Source of the DNA: Monodelphis domestica
Lineage: Eukaryota; Chordata; Mammalia; Didelphimorphia; Didelphidae
NCBI RefSeq assembly: GCF_027887165.1
Contig: NC_077228.1
Span: forward strand, 178,354,499-178,418,498
Length of the DNA stretch: 64,000 nt
Direction: 5' to 3'
Position 1 is the first letter of the stretch; each line of letters begins with the position of its first letter. The notes under the pieces are model-generated. The model did no database searches and was not told where the DNA came from. It saw only the letters and a list, made by a program, of their open reading frames with translations. Below are positions 12,855 through 24,832 of the stretch, one piece after another. The translations under genes were made by a program, and so were the position numbers.

Positions 12855-13110
12855 ATTTTAGAGTAGAAACACCAAAGAAAAACAACTGCTTGATTACATG
12901 GGTCGAGGGGATATGATTGGGGATGTAGACTCTAAATAATCATCCTAGTGCAAATATCAACAACATGGAAATAGGTTCTGATCAAGGACACATGTAACAC
13001 CCAGTGGAATTGGTGATGGGAAGGGTTGGGGGGAGAGGAGGGAGGGAAAGAATATGAGTCTTGTAACCAAGGAACAATGTTCTATATTTAATAAATAAAA
13101 TTTAAAAAAT
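12855..13110 (+). repeat. 5'-truncated L1 3' end
   Basis: gaaaaacaactgcttgatta, tatgattggggatgtagact, ggacacatgtaacacccagt, G-rich segment, and an aataaataaaattt tail. Confidence 0.88.
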
Positions 13111-13129
13111 AAAAATAGATTTTAATTGA

Positions 13130-13626
13130 TATTTGGGGTTATTATATCACCTATATTTCTTCCTGAATCCCTCTACTTTCCTCAGCTTTCCATATAATGA
13201 AGTTTTGTTTTGTTTTTACATGAAGAAGAGGGGAAAAATAAAACTGATCAATATATTGAAAAAAATCTGACTTTATATGAGTACTCTCTCTTGTCCTGCC
13301 TTTGCAAAGGAGTAAGGATATAGTGTCTTCTCATTTCTTCTTTGGGACCAAGATTGTTCTTTGTAACTTTTTAATTTTCATTTTCGATTGTTTTGTGGTA
13401 GTTATTCTTTTCTTTTCATTTACATTGTTGTAGTCATTATGTATATTACTTGCTTGGCTCTTTTTAAAAATCACTCTGAATCAGTTCATGTAATTCTTTC
13501 TGTTCTTCTCTGTATTCATCATATTAATCATTTCTTACAGTATAGTAATATTCTATTACATTCATGGGCCATGATATATTTAGTTATTTCCTAATCAAAG
13601 GACACTAAAGGTGGGACTAAAAATAT
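13130..13626 (-). repeat. antisense L1 ORF2 3' region (left part)
   Basis: Plus strand shows the reverse of the L1 ORF2 end, for example tacagtatagtaatattcta and tcatgggccatgatatattt. It is interrupted at 13631 by nested SINEs and resumes near 14030. Confidence 0.65.
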
Positions 13627-13630
13627 TTTT

Positions 13631-14030
13631 GGGGCAGTTGGGTAGTACAGGGGATAGACCTGGAGTTGGGAGGTCCTGAGTTTGAATATGACCCCAGATG
13701 CTTCCTAATTGTGTGACCCTGGGCAAGTTACTTAATCCCAGTTGCCTAGTCCTTGCCTAATTTTTCTGTTTTAGAAGTGATACTAAGGGACAGCTAAGTG
13801 ACTCAGTGGATAGAGTGGCAGGCTTGGAGACAGGAGGTTCTCAATTAAAATCTGGCCTCAGATACTTCCCAGTTGTGTGACTCCAAGTCACTTAACTCCA
13901 ATTGCCCAGCCTTTACTGCTCTTCTGCCTTGGAACTAATACTTAGGATTGATTCTAAGACAAAGGGTGAAGGTTTAAAGATTTTTTTTAATTAAAAAAGA
14001 ATGGATAGTAAGACAGAAAGTAAGGATTTA
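13631..14030 (+). repeat. CORE-SINE interrupted by a second SINE
   Basis: Head ggggcagttgggtagtacag through ttttagaagtgatactaa at 13786. The missing 3' end (gatagtaagacagaaagtaa) resumes after the inner element at about 14003. Confidence 0.8.
13787..14001 (+). repeat. CORE-SINE inserted in the 3' end of another SINE
   Basis: Complete copy: gggacagctaagtgactcag, tctggcctcagatacttccc, gactccaagtcacttaactc, gattctaagacaaagggtga, then an A/T-rich tail. gatactaag on the left and gatagtaag on the right may be its target duplication. Confidence 0.85.
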
Positions 14031-14290
14031 AAAACTATATTTTGGTGTATGTAGACAATTTCTTTTTATCACTAACCTCCTTTGAGCATATATCAAGCAG
14101 AAGAATCTCTGGGTTAAAGAATGTAGATATGTTAGACACTTTATTTGAATAATTCCATGTTGTTTTCCAGAATGGTTATACTATTTCATAATTTTACCAA
14201 TAATACATTAGTGAAATATATACACTTTTGTTTTAAAAAGTCTAAGTGCTCTTACATAATTTTATATTATTCATAAAACTAATATTGGAA
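14030..14290 (-). repeat. antisense L1 ORF2 3' region (right part)
   Basis: Continues the L1 begun at 13130: ctctgggttaaagaatgtag, ttgttttccagaatggttat, taccaataatacattagtg. Confidence 0.65.
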
Positions 14291-14564
14291 TGGGGAAACT
14301 CTGGCCTGCAGACTGAATAGGGTCTTTAGCTTAATTTCATCTGAACTCTTGGGCAAGAAATAGGAGATGGTTCATATCATGCCTGTAGCTGTAACAACAT
14401 AATACTGTTTTTCAAGCTTCTGGCAACTAAATACTAAAAGTATATAAAATATCATACCATGTATTAATAATGATAATATAAACTATACTTTTCTCTGTAA
14501 AATGAGCTATTTCATGCTTCTCAAAATAGTAAGGTAAGGGAAAGGAACTATGGCATAAAGAATA

Positions 14565-14905
14565 GAGTGCTGATGCAATGATCCAAGACAATTCTTAGGG
14601 TCTTATGAGAAAGAACACTATCCATATCCAGAGAAAGAATTGTGGGAGTAGAAACACAGAAGAAAAACATTTGCTTGATCACATAGTTCAATGGGAATAT
14701 GATTGGGGATGTAGACTCACACTAGTGCAACTATTAATAATATGGAAATAGGTCTTGATCAATGACACATATAAAACCCAGTGGAATTCTGCTTGGGAGT
14801 TGGCTATGGGAGATGGGAAAGAGGAGGTGAGGGAAAGAACATGAATCATGGAACCATGGAAAAGTATTCAAAATTAATTAAATAAACAAATAAATAAAAA
14901 TAATG
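14565..14905 (+). repeat. 5'-truncated L1 3' end
   Basis: Begins gatgcaatgatccaagacaa, then ctatccatatccagagaaag, gaacatgaatcatggaacca, ending in a run of aaataaataaa units. Confidence 0.88.
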
Positions 14906-15100
14906 GAGTGCTGGACTTGGAACCAGAATAATCAATAAATCAACAAGCATTTATTAAGTGCATATTATGTGTCAGGCATCAAGCTAAGACCTAGGTTCAA
15001 ATTCCAACTCTGACATGTACAAGACATGTGGTCTTGAGCAAATCAACCTCTATGAGATTCTTTTCCCACATCTGTAAAATGGGGTAATACTTATATGCAA
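14906..15100 (+). repeat. MIR copy carrying a family C head fragment
   Basis: MIR-like start (gtgctggacttggaaccaga) is interrupted by caagcatttattaagtgcat and gtcaggcatcaagctaagac. It then resumes with ctaggttcaaattccaactc and tctgtaaaatggggtaat. Confidence 0.65.
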
Positions 15101-15220
15101 AACTATAAATCTCTACTTCATACCACTTGCTTAAAAAAAAGTATCTAACAAATTCCACACATTCAACACTGTTTTCCCACTATATCATGCTCTCTCTTGG
15201 TACCAAGAGATGTTTTTGGA

Positions 15221-15415
15221 GGGGAACAGCTAGGTAGCACAGTGGATAGAGCACAAGGCTTGGAAACAAGAAGTCCTGGATTCAAATTTAGCCTCAGACA
15301 TTTCCAAGCTATGTGACCCTGTGCAAGTCACTTAACCCCATTTATCTAGACTTGTCATTCTTCTATCTTAGAAATGATACTAAGACAAAAGATAAGGGTT
15401 TAAATAATAATAACA
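15221..15415 (+). repeat. CORE-SINE (WALLSI-like)
   Basis: gctaggtagcacagtggata, ctggattcaaatttagcctc, tgtgcaagtcacttaacccc, aaatgatactaagacaaaag and an A-rich tail. Confidence 0.9.
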
Positions 15416-15789
15416 AATGCTTGTTGTCTTGATAAAGTTGTTTTTATTTTGTTGTTGCTTCTTTTAATCTAGAGGGTTGTCTTTTCACCAAGAATATTAT
15501 TAGACATCTTTGCTTCCTTCCTCTTTCTGTCTCTTTGTCTTTCTTTTAATTATCCACCTGTCTCTTCTTCCTCCTACTTCCTTCCCCTCCTCCATACCAC
15601 CTCCACATGCCCTTTCTGCTGCCCTACCTCTATGTCACTCCTTTATCTTGATATCCTCAATCACAGGAGGAGGGCTGCTGAATGGTAGAGGTTGGCACCT
15701 GTTACCAATAGCTTCAACAAGGACATCAGCTTCTTTCATACTCACAGAATCAGTGTCAGACTAAGAAGGAATCTTGGAGATCATACTAT

Positions 15790-15958
15790 TTTAGATTTAG
15801 TGCTGGAAAGTACCTTAGTAGTCGTCTGATCCAATATCTCTGGGCAACTGAGGCCCAGACAGGGTAAATGATTTAGCCATGGTTATATGGCTAGTAAGTG
15901 GAAATGTCAGAACTTGAACCCAGAGATTAGTGCTTTTTCCATTATGCCATATTAACTG
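15790..15958 (-). repeat. MIR3-type SINE
   Basis: Plus strand gives the reverse order: agtgctggaaagtaccttag, gcaactgaggcccagacagg, ggctagtaagtggaaatgtc, ctttttccattatgccat. Confidence 0.8.
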
Positions 15959-16662
15959 TCCATACTCTGACAACTGGACTATTTTAGAGTGCAATTCTAA
16001 ATCTACAGGGTCAAAAATTATCAGTCTATGGATTAGTAAAATTATATCAAGACATCTAGGACTAGGGCAGTAAGTGGCCTTATGCTTTGCCCAAACTCAG
16101 GCCATTCTCCATAACCCCTATTCCATTTGGCCATTCTCAAACACCCAAGACTTTGTATCAAGATTTGAGGGGTTCTTCAGATGAGCTCCTTTTGGGCAAG
16201 GGTCAAGGTTCCCCTGAGGCCTGTGCTAGTCTAGCTGTAGGAATGGAATCTGAGGTCACTTAAGGCCATATCCCAAGTCACAGTGGCTTAGAAAGGACAT
16301 GAGCCCCCCAATATAAAAAGGTACATTAGATAATAGTATCCAGGTTATCATCATGCTGGGAGACCTTCTATGAGTCCAAAGGGGTACCTCAGGTTCCATC
16401 AGGAGCTTTGAGGGAAAGACTGCAAAGGGAAAGTACATCCTTACTTAGATAAAGAAAATGGAAGAACCCCTCTTTGGGTTACAGTTTTGTTAGCTAGTCA
16501 GAGTGAATGTATTGTCAGAACACATATTCTTGGGAATCAGTACTTATATGGGCACTTTGTAGCAAATTTTATTCTGGTTATTGTGAGTACAACCAAATAG
16601 AAACCATTGGAGTTACCTGAAACATATTATGAAGTTTATGCTTTATAATGCTACATAAATCT
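15959..16662. other. unassigned sequence, no gene seen
   Basis: No clear repeat. The minus-strand 60-codon open frame at 16256-16438 has no support. Confidence 0.5.
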
Positions 16663-16747
16663 CCATCTCTGCCTCTGTCTCTTTCTCTGTGTGTGTGTGT
16701 CTCTTTCTGTCTCTCTGTGTGTGTCTGTCTGTCTCTCTATGTCTTTC

Positions 16748-16843
<96 letters not shown>

Positions 16844-16862
16844 CCCTACCCCACCCCACACA
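16663..16862. repeat. compound (CT)n/(TG)n/(CA)n microsatellite
   Basis: Imperfect tctctgtgtgt blocks, then about 45 bases of pure CT and about 42 bases of pure CA. Open frames on both strands here (Ser-Leu, Thr-His, Val-Cys, Arg-Glu runs) are low-complexity artefacts. Confidence 0.97.
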
Positions 16863-16987
16863 CATTTATATAGTGCCTACACCTTGTATTGAGAGACCTC
16901 AAATGATTCTGGGTATATGGAAGTTCATTTTAAGCTACTCACCTTCTACCTCAACCCTATGTCTTTTTTAAAAATTATTTTTATTTT

Positions 16988-17197
16988 TTATAAAACCCTT
17001 ACCATCTTACCATCTACCATCTTAGAATCAATACTGTGTATTGGTTCCAAGGCAGAAGAGTGGTAAAGGCTAGGCAATGGGGGTCAAGAGACTTACCCAG
17101 GGACACACAGCTGGGAAGTGTCTGGGACCAGATTTTAAACCAGGACCTCCCATCTCTGGGCCTGACTCTCAATCCACTGAGCCACCCAGCTACCTCC
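16988..17197 (-). repeat. CORE-SINE (WALLSI-like)
   Basis: Reverse copy: gaatcaatactgtgtattgg, aggcagaagagtggtaaagg, ccagggacacacagctggga, ccactgagccacccagctac. Confidence 0.92.
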
Positions 17198-17779
17198 AAC
17201 TCTATGTCTTAAAAAGGGTTATTGAACAATTTGAGTTCTGGAGAACCTGTATTCCTCGTTGGATATTTTTGGGGCTTATTTTCCAAATCACCCATAAACC
17301 TTCCTCTTTCAAGTGAACCTGGAAAAGGCTATTACTCTAGAAAATCTAAAATGGTCTGTCCAGCATTATTTCTTCCAAGGCCCTTATGATCCCATGAGGT
17401 CCAAATTTTTAAATAGCTCTGTCTATAAGGACCAGATTGACAAGAACATCTGACAGGTACCACCAAGTGTTGTCAGATTAAATGATAAGTTTTTGGTGTT
17501 ATAAACTCCATGAAACAGCCATTCCCTAGGATACTTTGGTAAAACATCTGCCATATTATCATCAGGAACAACTAAGATGGCAAAGTAGGATGAAGCAGTT
17601 GCAGTCCAGCTCCCTTGACTGTTACCCAACTTATTATCCCAAATAATAATTGTATACAAATATAAGTCAAATGTGGAAGGAGTGGGTTATATGGGACAGG
17701 TGTCCCTTGAACTTCCATTTCATCTGAATTGGTCAAAGGTGGGTAGAACATATACACACAAATAGTTATGCCCTCAGTT
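17198..17779. other. unassigned sequence, no gene seen
   Basis: No recognised repeat or gene. Minus-strand open frames of 61-78 codons overlap without splice support. Confidence 0.5.
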
Positions 17780-18639
17780 CAATAGGTAAATAAGAGAAAA
17801 CAGCAAGGGGGAAAGATGAGAACAAGATGGAGGGCAGATTGAGGAAAGGCTCAATTAAAATAAACCTTAAACTCAGAGAGGGGATTAAGAAGATTTTTTT
17901 TTAACTTTAAGCTTAAGAAGAAGCCAATGTATTCTAAGAGACAAGTGTAAAAGGAGTGCATTTCAAACAGGAAAATAGAAGATAGAATGCTGAGAAATAT
18001 GACAAAGAGCCAGCAGGCTAGGTTAGTCAGAAGATATCATGAGGAGTAATGTGAAATGGGGCTGTAAAGAAAAGAAATCAAGCACAAATACCTATGATAA
18101 AGAGGTGTTGGGGAGCAAAGAGGAAAAGTTATAAAACAAAAACAGAAGGAAATATGCAATTAATGATCAGAACTGTTAATGTGAATGAAATTAACACAAC
18201 ATTGGATGGATTACACAACAGAATCCAATAATATATTACATATATGAAACTCAAAACATATAAACTCATGCAGGGTTAAAATAAAGAGTTGAAGCAAAAT
18301 CTGACATGCCTCAACTGAACTCAATGAAAGAAATAGCAATCATGATTTTAGACAAGGCAATAGCAAAAACAGACTTGATTAAAGGAAAGGTTAAATGAGT
18401 TATAGGGAGAAATTGACAGTAAAATTATAATACTAGAGGACCTCAATAAAATGCTTTCTGAACCAGACAAATTTAACCAAAAAACAAAAACGAAAGAGTA
18501 AGTAAAATTAATTGAAACAACAACTTTGGCAGAGTTGTAGGATATAAACTCATATACATCATCAGAATTTCAGAATTATTATCAACAAAACCCAGAAAAA
18601 AGAGATAAAGAAATTCCATTTAAAAATAACTGCAGAATG
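17780..18639 (+). repeat. decayed L1 with internal deletion
   Basis: Endonuclease-region motifs (aaaataaagagttgaagcaa, agcaatcatgattttagaca, aaattgacagtaaaattata) are followed by reverse-transcriptase-end motifs (tcatcagaatttcagaatta, gaaattccatttaaaaataa). The middle of ORF2 is missing and stops are frequent. Confidence 0.75.
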
Positions 18640-18804
18640 GACATATTGGTTCCAAGGCAGAAGAGTGATAAGGACTAGGCAACTGGGGTTAAATGATTTG
18701 CCCAGGGTCATATAGCTAAGGAAGTATCCGAGTTCAAATTTGAACCCAGGATCTCCCATCTCTAGACCTGGCTCTCTATCCACTGTGCTTACCAATTGCC
18801 CCAT
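18640..18804 (-). repeat. CORE-SINE (WALLSI-like) inserted in L1
   Basis: Reverse copy: ttggttccaaggcagaagag, ttgcccagggtcatatagct, ctctctatccactgtgctta. Confidence 0.88.
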
Positions 18805-19154
18805 GAACATAACTTTTAAATTTAAGGCTTTCATCCAAATTGAAAGGTCTCTTACTGACTATCTCTCCTGGCAGACCATTGAAGGTATAAAGGAACTGGG
18901 AATAGCTCTATGATTTAGATTTAGATTATGATTTAGGTAGGTCACACTTGATTCATCATGTAATAATGGTGAAGAATTCAAACAACTGCCCAACTTCACA
19001 TCGTCTACATTGCTAATCTTCAGAGTTTCTTGAGACTTGGGAGTTTGGAAGTCTGGATTCTAATTCCAGCTTTTCTCATATTACAAATAGCATTGGTTCC
19101 CACGTGTATACATATACATACAGGTGAGCCCTAAGGAACTGCTGAGGGCTTCTA

Positions 19155-20700
19155 TCATTTCATTCAACCAATCAATAAGCATTTTCTTATTGCAGAGTGC
19201 TAGGGCTACAACAACAAAGAATGAAATGATCTCTGTGACTTTCTAGGGAGACATCTGAACATGTATAAGAATATACAGAATAAATGTAAAGAGAATAAAT
19301 GCAAATAAATATAAATAGTTAGCTACAACTATATAGATAATGAAAACCTTTACTTATTGTATTTATATCTAGTTGAACATAACTCTGTTTTATGCTTTTA
19401 AAAAGGCTCCAATTCCTCTTGATTCTCTCAAGGATAAGATGTAAAATCCTCAGGTTACATCTAAAGCCTCCTACAATCTAGGTCCCATAGGACGATACTT
19501 GTAGTTGGGAAAGATTCAAAAAAGGTTTTATGTAGAAGGTGGCTCTTGAGCTACATCTTGAAGGAATAGAAGGATTCTTTGAAGGAAAGATGAAGGAAGA
19601 GGGCATTCCAAGATACGGGGGACAACTAGTAAAAAGACATGATGATGAGAAGTGGAATTTCATGGGTGAAGCTGAGGAAAAGACAGTTTTGCTGGATCAA
19701 AGAGTGTAGGAGGGTAATCAATGTGCAGTGGACATGGGAAGACAGACTGAGGTCAGTTTGTAAAGGCTTTAAAACACAGGCTGTATTTTATCTTAGGGGC
19801 AATAGGAATTTTTGGGTAGGGGAATGATATGGTCAGATTTATGCTTAAGGAAAATCACATTGGCCATAGTGATGAGGATTACTGACATGAGGATAGACCA
19901 GTTAGGAAGCTGTTATAATAACCACATTAAAGGTGATGAAGGCCTGAACTAAGGTGGTGGCTATGTAAGATAAGGGGCCATATGCAAAAGAGTTTAAACT
20001 AGAAGGAACAAAATCTGGCTACTGATAATATACATACTGGTGAGTGACAGAAATTGAGGACAATGCTGAAGGTTAGAATTGGCAATGGGCACTGGCAAAA
20101 GAAACACAAAAAATTTGGAAGAGGGATGGGGGAAAAAGAATGAGTTCAGTTTTGGGACATATCGAATTTGAGATACTTTTGGGATATCCAATTTGAAATG
20201 TCCAATGGACAACTGGTGATGAGGGACTTAAGTTCAGAGGAGAAACTGGTGCTAGATATAAAGATTTGTTAATCATCTGCAAAGGAAACTTAACTGATGA
20301 GGTCATCCAATGACAGAATATAGAAAGAAAGAGAAGGCCCAGGATAGAGCCTGTGTATGTGACATGGATATGGGATATAGAGAATGAGAAGGAACAGTTC
20401 GGCGGGTAGGAGGAGGAGAACCAGAAAAAAAAAGTAGCATCTCAGAGATTGAGTATGGAGAATATTCAGGATTAAAGGGTGGTCAGCAATTTCATATGCA
20501 GCAATTAGACTAAAAGGAAGAAGACTGAGAAAAAACCATCAAATCAGACAATTAAGGGATCATTGCTAACTTTTTTAAGAATTCTGGTCACATTATCCAG
20601 TTGGGAACTAGTTTGCAAAACATCTGAGGAGTGAGCAGAAAAGAATTTAAGGCAGTAAATGTAGGAAGCTTTGTTTAAGAGTTGGCCTAAGAAAGAAAGG
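19155..20700 (+). repeat. long family C old interspersed repeat
   Basis: Most complete copy in the window. Its head is accaatcaataagcattttc, with an L2-like insertion near 19385-19490. Then follow gaaggtggctcttgagctac, gagggcattccaagatacgg, gaatgatatggtcagattta, gaggatagaccagttaggaa, tccaatggacaactggtgat and aaggcccaggatagagcctg. Other partial copies lie at 8640, 9195, 21160, 28380, 38745 and 40755. Coding potential is not seen. I recognise it as a mammal-wide type but cannot name it. Confidence 0.7.
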
Positions 20701-21159
20701 ACAGATAAAGAATGATATGATAGTGTTGTTTTTTAACATCAGATGTCTAACATCCTACTTAAAGCTTATCATTACAGCTCCCAAAATTCTTCGTAAAGAT
20801 TGACACTAAGACCCAGGCCACAAAATCTCTCTGGCCTACACAACTTGGAAATACTTGCTTCTGTCAAGCCCTAGAATCCATTGTTCCCTGCATTTCTAAC
20901 TCAAGACTTACTCTGAACAAAGAATTTTCTTCAGAAGTCCACACCTGGAACCTGACCCTTTAATTGTCTACATCCACTCAGTCACTGACTAGCACCACTT
21001 ACTTGACAATGCACTGACTCACTCTCCTTTAGTTTCTAAACAATTGTGGCACATAGTAAATGATTAATGGATTCTCTTTGATTGTCTGATCACCTCTCCT
21101 GGGTTCTACAACTACTAAACCCAACACAAATATTCCCCATTCTCTGAACTTCCAAATTC
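20701..21159. other. possible L2-like relic, otherwise unassigned
   Basis: Pyrimidine-rich phrases such as acctcctgggttc-like and cctttaattgtctacatcca hint at an old LINE, but I cannot place it with confidence. Confidence 0.35.
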
Positions 21160-21520
21160 CACTTTACTATTGAATTCTACTCAATAATTACTAATTAAGG
21201 GACTACCATATGAAAGGCACCATGTCATACTCAGACAAATATGAAAAAGTCCTTGACCCAAAGAGCTTACAATTCTATTGGGGGCAGGCAAGAATACCAC
21301 ATGTACATGAATAAGTAAATAAGAGGCAAATTGAATAAGGACAGGAAGGTAACAGGATTGATGGAGGGGGAGGTAGGGGAGATAAAAAAGTATTTCTGGA
21401 GGAAGATCAAACTTGAACAGAACCTTGAAGGAAGAAGAGATGGATGAGGAGGGAGAGCATTCCAGGTGTAGGGGATGGTGTATGCAAATATCATATTCAA
21501 AGACTTTCTTAGTAGGCCTA
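21160..21520 (+). repeat. family C old interspersed repeat fragment
   Basis: aagagcttacaattctattg, acttgaacagaaccttgaag, gagagcattccaggtgtagg in family order. Confidence 0.65.
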
Positions 21521-21644
21521 TTCTTTTACTTACCAATATAGGAGCAGGGGTAATTCATAAATCTGAAGAACAATGAGCCCTTTTACCTTGGCCACCATAG
21601 CAGCCACCTCAAAGCTATCAAAATAGTGGCTGCTGTGGTACAGC

Positions 21645-21845
21645 TGAAAACACTGTAGGTTTAGATCCAGAAGAGCTGGGTTCAAAATTTGGTTTGATTC
21701 TTTACTATCTATGTGACCACAGACATTTCTCTAGCCCCAAGTTTCTTCAAAAATAAAATGGGGATAATAATCATATACCCAATGAGATTGTTGTGGGAAT
21801 CAAATAAGATAATGTATGTAAAGAGCATATCAAACTTTAACATGG
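21645..21845 (+). repeat. MIR
   Basis: agagctgggttcaaaatttg, tctatgtgaccacagacatt, aaaatggggataataatcat, gataatgtatgtaaagagca. Confidence 0.85.
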
Positions 21846-21994
21846 ATTAATACTCTGGTTATAAATACTACACCTTTATTTTTGGTTAGGAAAAATGTTT
21901 TAGCTCAGATTTGATTGTTTTCACATCTTCAGTTAAATTGAGATGGATTCAAGGATGCTTCAAGTGTTATGTGTTGAAACTTGTTTTTAAATAT

Positions 21995-22130
21995 CAACTA
22001 CTTCCCAGCTGCGTGACCCCGAGCAAGTCACTTAACCCCCATTTCCTAGCCCTTACCACTCATCTGCCTTGGAATCGATATAAAAGTACTGATTCCAAGA
22101 TGGAAGGTAAGGGTCTAAAATTTTTTTTTA
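21995..22130 (+). repeat. 5'-truncated CORE-SINE
   Basis: Starts at the core (acttcccagctgcgtgaccc) and runs through cttaacccccatttcctagc, ttggaatcgatataaaagta and a T-rich segment. Confidence 0.85.
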
Positions 22131-22319
22131 AATCAACTGGTTCTATGTATATTACTGTAAAATAATGTTAATATACTCACTTTTACAGCTCGTACTGCCT
22201 ATTATGTCAGCATGAGAAAATTTTTGCGTATTATTACAGTTTCAGGTTATTTATATTTCATGTTTTATAAAACTCAAACTTTAAAGTATTATAAATTATC
22301 CTTATTAGCTTCCTATCTA

Positions 22320-22467
22320 GTTATGAGGATCTGGGTTCAAATCTGGCCTTGGATACTTCCTAGCTGTGTGACCCTGGGCAAGTCACTTAACCCCCATTGC
22401 CTAGCCCATACCACTCTTCTGCCTTGGAATCGATATAAAGGCATTGATTCTAAGACAGAGGGTAAGT
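22320..22467 (+). repeat. 5'-truncated CORE-SINE
   Basis: ggttcaaatctggccttgga, tgtgtgaccctgggcaagtc, ttggaatcgatataaaggca, gattctaagacagagggtaa. Confidence 0.9.
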
Positions 22468-23634
22468 CACATTTTTCAACAGGCAAGAATTCTGTTTTAA
22501 CTACCCAATATCTGACCTAGCACATTTATTTGGTCCACAATGTAATTTTGTTGTTGTTGTTAATGATGATGAAAAACATAAGATGCTGCATACATGTAGC
22601 AGGGAATATTTTCATTTGTGATGCTATTTCACTTAAGGGGCCATCCATCATTGTTCACTTACATGTAAATGTAGAATAGGAAAATATTTCAACTTACCAC
22701 AATTAGGAAAATATTGCAATATGATTGATGTTAATTTAGTATCATTGCCATATGTAACATTCTATCAAAATGATTTGTTTATAGATCTGTTTGCATTTTA
22801 TCCTTCCCATAGCATGTATCTGTAACTGTATCTATTGTATGAATAACAGAGGCTTTTATCTTTGGAATTTGTCCCCTCTCCCCCCACCAAAGTGTTACTG
22901 TAAACACAATTGAAACTGTCTTTAAAGAAAAACAGTCTGAGAGTGGTATCCCAGTCATTTCTCTGGTTGATTTATGATTTTACTTTCATCCTAAATCATA
23001 AAATGAGCCCCGACATAGACTAATAATAAAAAATTGCCTACTAGTAAGCATGCAGATTGCATAGAATATGGAGAACATGGGAAGAAAGGCTACAGTGTAG
23101 AGATTCAATGGTCTTTATTACAGTGATTTTTACGGAGGTCAAAAGTGAAAGCCAATAGACTATGATATAATGGAAAAGGAAGAGATAAAATGCCCCCAAC
23201 CTGAAACACGAGAAATTAAAAATATAAAATATATTGCAGTTGGACCTTTTTGTTTCATGAATGTCTTTGTAAAGTGTCTTTGTTTAACTATAAAATGTCA
23301 ATTCTGCTTTTTATAGAATTTACATTAAATTCTAGATAAAAAGCATTCTGCTAATTTTCGTTTTTATAATAAAAGATGCACGGCTATAAAAAAGATTGGA
23401 TTACCGATTAAGAGGGCCCTTTAACACAGGCTACACTGAGAGTTAGAATTTTTGTAAACACTGCTGAATGCTCCACGTCTCAAGGAATTATCCTCTTTAG
23501 AGGCTGATGAGAAGCAGACTAGATCCACAGGAGAGTGCCACAAGGACCAGGCAAAAAAGCCTGGACCACTAGTTTCACAAATCCTACATAGCCAGCAGAA
23601 ATGAAACATTTGCTGCTTGTGCTTCCCAGATTTG
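22468..23634. other. unassigned AT-rich sequence, partly slow-evolving in appearance
   Basis: No repeat recognised. The part near 22880-23060 (for example ttgatttatgattttacttt) has complex, repeat-free sequence that could be conserved noncoding DNA. No gene supported. Confidence 0.4.
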
Positions 23635-23815
23635 GAAAAGTATAGAGGAACGAAAGCGAGAGGTGGGAGAGACAAGGGAGGAAAAGGGTAGGAAAGAACA
23701 AAATGGGTAGAGAGTGAAAGAGAGGGACAAAAGAGAGACAAAGAAAACCAGAGAAAAAGAGGGATAGAGCAAAAAAATGATGAAATTGCTGATAGAGAGG
23801 GAGGGGAAAATTGAG
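23635..23815. repeat. purine-rich low-complexity tract
   Basis: G/A-rich plus strand (gagaga, gggagg units) with few pyrimidines. The overlapping minus-strand Phe/Leu/Ser-rich open frames in three phases are shadows of this composition. Confidence 0.85.
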
Positions 23816-24039
23816 GTCATTTTCTTTAAGACAAAATGTACTTGACAATTAAAATAATTCCTTCAGCAGTAAAATCTAAAAATACATTTTCCAGCACACC
23901 TCATCCACTTATCATCACAGTATAGGAAAATAAGTGGATTTGAGTTTGGCGATTGAGCCCACGGCCTCAGCTATTCAATAAACAAGCTTGAAATTCCAAA
24001 CTCTAATAAGGAAAGGGCCCTAAGTGAAATGATGTCAAC

Positions 24040-24330
24040 CTTGGATATGAATCTCTTAGCGACATGATGAAAGCCCCACTTGTAGAGCTGCACTTCTGGT
24101 CGGCAGCTGCATTTTTGTTTTAATAAAAGGAGAAGGGGTGCCAGCCCTCACTCAGTGCGATCCAAGGCATGGCTGTTACATATGCGGCAGAATTAATCGC
24201 TTTTCCAGAAAGCTGGAATAAGTTCTCCCACCACTGTCCCATCAGGCTGAGCTTCCATAAAATGAGTGTAATAAGATAATGTATTACATACTCCAGTAAT
24301 TCCTACTTGCAGTATTTTGCTGAACAAAGC
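24040..24330. promoter_or_regulatory. candidate conserved noncoding element
   Basis: Repeat-free block with higher GC and several retained CpGs (ggtcggcagctgc, cagtgcgatccaagg, atgcggcagaattaatcgct) in a CpG-poor window. It has E-box-like CAGCTG and homeodomain-like TTAATC/ATTAAT. No open frame of note. Conservation itself cannot be seen here, so this is an inference from composition. Confidence 0.35.
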
Positions 24331-24689
24331 CATACATATTTATATCAATCAATAAAAACCTTCATTGGCTGCATACATTTCAGACACTGTGTTTTAAAGC
24401 AATGTCCTTAAGGTGGAGATTATTAAGGTGGGAAGGCAGTAAAGGCATGGAAGGATATTTCTTTAGCTTCTGTGGGGATATATCTGGTCTACTTCTTTAA
24501 GACTTTCTTGCTTAATAAGAAAAGGTAAATTTGTGTTTGAAATGTTGAGAAGATAGGAATATCAACAAGCTAGTGCTGATTTTAAAAGTAAGTTCAGAAA
24601 GATCACTGAGCAGTAAAAAGCTCAAAGCACTACCACTGTGAAGGCACCATGATTGCTGAATGAATTATTTTAATTGGCAAGTCAATTGT

Positions 24690-24765
24690 CTTTTATATGC
24701 ATGGAACTGGGGATACAAAGATGAAGTAGTTCTTGTCTTCAAGGAGCAAACATTTTACTGGGCTT
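24690..24765 (+). repeat. family C head fragment
   Basis: catggaactggggatacaaa followed by gttcttgtcttcaaggagca, as in other copies. Confidence 0.5.
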
Positions 24766-24832
24766 TAAAAGATCTATATCATATCAGTGAACTAAGTTCA
24801 AAGATCTGAGGTCCATTTTTAAAAAAGAGACT

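Noticed and set aside
16643-16971. Open frames rich in Ser-Leu, Thr-His, Val-Cys and Arg-Glu
   Set aside because: Low-complexity CT/CA microsatellite, open in many frames at once.
16985-17200. 61-79 codon frames over several SINE copies (also 18562, 21911, 22212, 25664, 58323 and 62289)
   Set aside because: SINEs in either strand often leave short open frames. No coding role is supported.
23421-23848. Overlapping minus-strand frames of 78-109 codons rich in Phe, Leu, Ser and Pro
   Set aside because: Three frames open at once over a purine-rich tract. Composition effect, not coding.
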